Shown piece after piece: positions 61,756-64,000 of a DNA stretch of 64,000 nt. This stretch comes from Anaerocolumna cellulosilytica (GTDB lineage Bacteria; Bacillota; Clostridia; Lachnospirales; Lachnospiraceae): the NCBI RefSeq assembly GCF_014218335.1, contig NZ_AP023367.1, positions 807,501-871,500 on the forward strand, in the 5' to 3' direction. The number at the start of each line of letters is the position of its first letter. The first letter of the stretch is position 1. A program made the translations under genes and the position numbers. The notes beneath the pieces were generated by a model. It was not told the DNA's origin. It worked only from the letters and a program-made list of their open reading frames with translations, and did no database searches.

Positions 61756-63712
61756 TTTGTTTCTAACAATAGTAAGCTTGTCTGTGGTATGCTCTTTTAT
61801 CATTGGATGTGTTGTATTAATAGATAAAATATATAAGAAGAACTATTCAAGGCAATGGATATACATAACCTGGGCTGTTATTGCAATTCGTCTTATAATA
61901 CCTGTAAACCTGGGAATAATAGAGGCACCGGTATCGGTTAATACGAATATGACTTTTGCAGGCTTTAATGCATCTGTTGAAATGGTAAGTAATGAAAGTT
62001 TTAAGGTTTCAAAGGATGCTAATTTAGAGCAAGGAAATAACATAATAACTGAAAGCAATAATACGGAAGAAAGCAGCATTCCTTCAGCAGAATTTATACA
62101 GAAGGCTGATTCAAACAAAATTGACAGTAGAGCACAGTATTCATTTTCTATACGCGACAGTTTTACTTTTATCTGGGTAACGGGTTTCATAGTCTTTTTA
62201 CTCTATCATTTAACAGCATATGTGTACCTTAAAGTAAAATTGAGACGATGGTGTATTTCATGTAAAGATGAAAAAATAGTACATGAATTTCAAACACTTT
62301 GTATAGAAATGGGAATTACCCATAAGATAAACCTCTTAATTTGTAACCAAGTAAAATCCCCAATACTAATTGGGATTATTAAGCCTTGCATTATCTTACC
62401 CACACAAGAATTTACTTTGGAACAATACCGCTTTATATTAAAACATGAATTAATTCATTATAAGCATCACGATTTACTGTATAAATTTATTTTATTGTTA
62501 GCAAATGCTGTACACTGGTTTAACCCATTCGTACATTATATGGTGTATCTTGCTAATAACGTCATTGAATTATATTGTGATGAAAGATTAATTGCTGGCA
62601 ACAATCTATCGTATCGTGAAAATTATAGTAAAACAATACTTCAGATAATGACTGGTACTGGGAAAAAGGATTATATCCTTCTTTCAACCGGTTTTAGCAG
62701 CAGAAAGAAACAGTTAAAAAACCGTTTCTATCAGATAATGAATTCTAAACCAAGTAAAAAAGGGGTTGTATTTGTCGTAAGCATGATTTGTCTTATCTTA
62801 GTTGCCGGTAATGTGATGGCCTGGTTTTTACCTGTTAAGAATGTTAATGCCGATCGGAAGGGTATGCTAAATAGTGCAGAAAATATAACTACTCTTTCTA
62901 ACCTCCCACAAGATAGTGAGTCTGTCCCTGAGCCATTAGAAAAGGTAAACAATATATTAGTGGTTGGTATTGACGGGAATAACACGGAAGATTACTTGCG
63001 TGCAGACAGTATTTTAATGGTTAGTATAAATCCTGACACAAAAAAAGTATTCCTAACTTCATTTTTACGTGATATATATGTGGAGATACCACAACAAGGT
63101 AAACATAAATTAAGTATGGCTTTTGAATTAGGCGGTACCAATCTTATAAAGAACACCTTAGAAGAGAACTTTGGGATTACAATTGACCATACAATGACCA
63201 TACAAATGAAGGTCTTTGAAGATATTATTAATTCCATCGGCGGAGTAAGAATAACTTTAACAGAGAAAGAAGCAGACTTTCTTAATACTACTAATTACAT
63301 AACTGAAAAGAAAAACAGGAATGTAATTGCCGGAGAACAGATATTAAATGGTAATCAAGCACTTGGATATGTGCGTGTAAGTAAAGTACCTACCCTACAG
63401 GGAGAGCAAAATGACTTGGGTAGAACCCTGCGTTTAAAAGAAGTAGTATTGTCTGTCATTGAAGATTGCAGCAAAAAGGATATCAAGATACTGACACAGG
63501 TTGCCACAGATTTTATTTCTATTGTGTCGGCTGATTTAAGAATAGATAAAATAATTGAATGTTTTAATCTTGTAATGGAAGAGGATGTTACCATTCAAAA
63601 TTTAACGATTCCTGTAAAAGACTCTTACACACAGAACATTGAGAAGGGCAGGATTATCCTTGACATTGATTTAAAAGTAAACAGGAAGGAGTTGGAACAA
63701 ATCAATCAATAG
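61739..63712 (+). CDS. BlaR1/MecR1-type M56 metalloprotease fused to an LCP domain
   Basis: A 657-residue fusion. Three N-terminal TM segments (about 7-28, 42-60, 140-165) lead to a cytosolic M56 peptidase with the zinc motif HELIH at residues 236-240 and ELYCDERL near 277-284. A fourth TM segment lies near 343-366. The extracytoplasmic C-terminus (about 402-650) is not a penicillin-binding domain but a LytR-CpsA-Psr domain: RADSILMVSINP, SFLRDIYVEIP, HKLSMAFELGG, INSIGGVRI and NGNQALGYVRV...LGRTLRLKEV. LCP proteins attach glycopolymers to peptidoglycan from lipid carriers. The start is GTG 61739 or TTG 61748. It overlaps BlaI by 17 nt. Confidence 0.92.
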   Translation: MRRLSNLFLTIVSLSVVCSFIIGCVVLIDKIYKKNYSRQWIYITWAVIAIRLIIPVNLGIIEAPVSVNTNMTFAGFNASVEMVSNESFKVSKDANLEQGNNIITESNNTEESSIPSAEFIQKADSNKIDSRAQYSFSIRDSFTFIWVTGFIVFLLYHLTAYVYLKVKLRRWCISCKDEKIVHEFQTLCIEMGITHKINLLICNQVKSPILIGIIKPCIILPTQEFTLEQYRFILKHELIHYKHHDLLYKFILLLANAVHWFNPFVHYMVYLANNVIELYCDERLIAGNNLSYRENYSKTILQIMTGTGKKDYILLSTGFSSRKKQLKNRFYQIMNSKPSKKGVVFVVSMICLILVAGNVMAWFLPVKNVNADRKGMLNSAENITTLSNLPQDSESVPEPLEKVNNILVVGIDGNNTEDYLRADSILMVSINPDTKKVFLTSFLRDIYVEIPQQGKHKLSMAFELGGTNLIKNTLEENFGITIDHTMTIQMKVFEDIINSIGGVRITLTEKEADFLNTTNYITEKKNRNVIAGEQILNGNQALGYVRVSKVPTLQGEQNDLGRTLRLKEVVLSVIEDCSKKDIKILTQVATDFISIVSADLRIDKIIECFNLVMEEDVTIQNLTIPVKDSYTQNIEKGRIILDIDLKVNRKELEQINQ

Positions 63713-63774
63713 AAATAAAAAAATGTAGGGTATGTACTTTTTAGAATAATACCTGTAAAGATTGTTTTATATAA

Positions 63775-63840
63775 AGATAATGAATAATCCGGTTATTATA
63801 CTGCTTAAATTCCGGGGGTGTTCATTATCTTTTCTTTTGA
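63775..63840 (+). terminator. Terminator after the BlaI/BlaR1-LCP operon
   Basis: AGATAATGAA (63775-63784) pairs with TTCATTATCT (63821-63830), then TTTCTTTT. The long loop also contains CCGG/CCGG. It closes the operon. Confidence 0.75.
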
Positions 63841-63942
63841 AAATCTTTCTATTTTTCTTTCGTAATTTTTTATATTTATCTCCATGATTCTAAAGATAAT
63901 TATTTTATAATCATCTCAAATCATATAAATGAGGAGTAGGAT

Positions 63943-64000
63943 ATGAAGATAAATATATTAACCGGAAGATTTGGAATGGGACATATAACCGTTGCAAAGG
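63943..64000 (+). CDS. Glycosyltransferase, MGDG synthase-like (partial, cut by window end)
   Basis: Only 19 codons are visible: MKINILTGRFGMGHITVAK. The ILTGRFGMGH start is the nucleotide-sugar binding turn of the MGDG synthase/UgtP family, which adds sugars to diacylglycerol. GAGGAG lies upstream. The rest is outside the window. Confidence 0.6.
   Translation, partial: MKINILTGRFGMGHITVAK

Overview
The window is about 64 kb of low-GC Gram-positive chromosome. The clostridial gene content suggests Lachnospiraceae (Clostridium cluster XIVa): pyruvate phosphate dikinase, a single-chain glycyl-tRNA synthetase, DUF1292, a PreP-like M16C peptidase, era-yqzL-recO, an FMN-riboswitch rib operon, and DUF5696/Yip1 sugar-transport genes. 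The genus is not determined. Most genes lie on the + strand and have AGGAGG-type ribosome binding sites.

Layout. 1-1.4 kb is the 3' half of a 23S rRNA with no recognisable 5S behind it. 1.9-25.9 kb is mostly housekeeping: aldo/keto reductase, gltX, a UvrD-like helicase, DUF1292, a disordered basic protein, a nuclease-XPD-type helicase fusion, VanZ-like and lipid-kinase genes, a LiaF-like/DUF4097 pair, an M16C peptidase, era, recO, a lipoprotein, glyS and ppdK. 26.06-27.88 kb is an IS1182-family insertion sequence. 28.0-31.7 kb is a reverse-strand ribD-ribE-ribBA-ribH operon with promoter, FMN riboswitch and two terminators. 32-36 kb holds a TetR regulator with a clear operator, a condensation-domain acyltransferase, a membrane protein and an HTH-methyltransferase fusion.

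36.2-58.5 kb is a large carbohydrate locus. It has two solute-binding proteins, two permease pairs, an NHL/TPR membrane protein, a Yip1 protein, a DUF5696 protein, a GH30 lipoprotein, a LacI repressor, a GH35 beta-galactosidase, an AraC regulator and a GH31 glycosidase, but no transport ATPase. Matching LacI-type operators precede the first binding protein and the GH35 gene, so these parts are probably one regulon, perhaps for a galactose-rich glycan. 58.9-64 kb carries a GNAT acetyltransferase, a flavin reductase, a membrane protein, a BlaI-type repressor with an unusual BlaR1/M56-LCP fusion, and the start of a glycosyltransferase.

The most interesting signal is a repeated, apparently structured RNA of about 110 nt that I do not recognise. 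Four good copies sit immediately before the start codons of gltX, a lipoprotein gene, glyS and the DUF5696 gene, and a diverged fifth copy lies in tandem with the last. Each good copy has a 9-12 bp conserved hairpin, a GCCAC/GUGGC pseudoknot reaching out of its loop, a third hairpin whose sequence varies while pairing is kept, and a tail holding a weak ribosome binding site 14-18 nt after the last hairpin. This looks like a translation-controlling cis element shared by unrelated genes.
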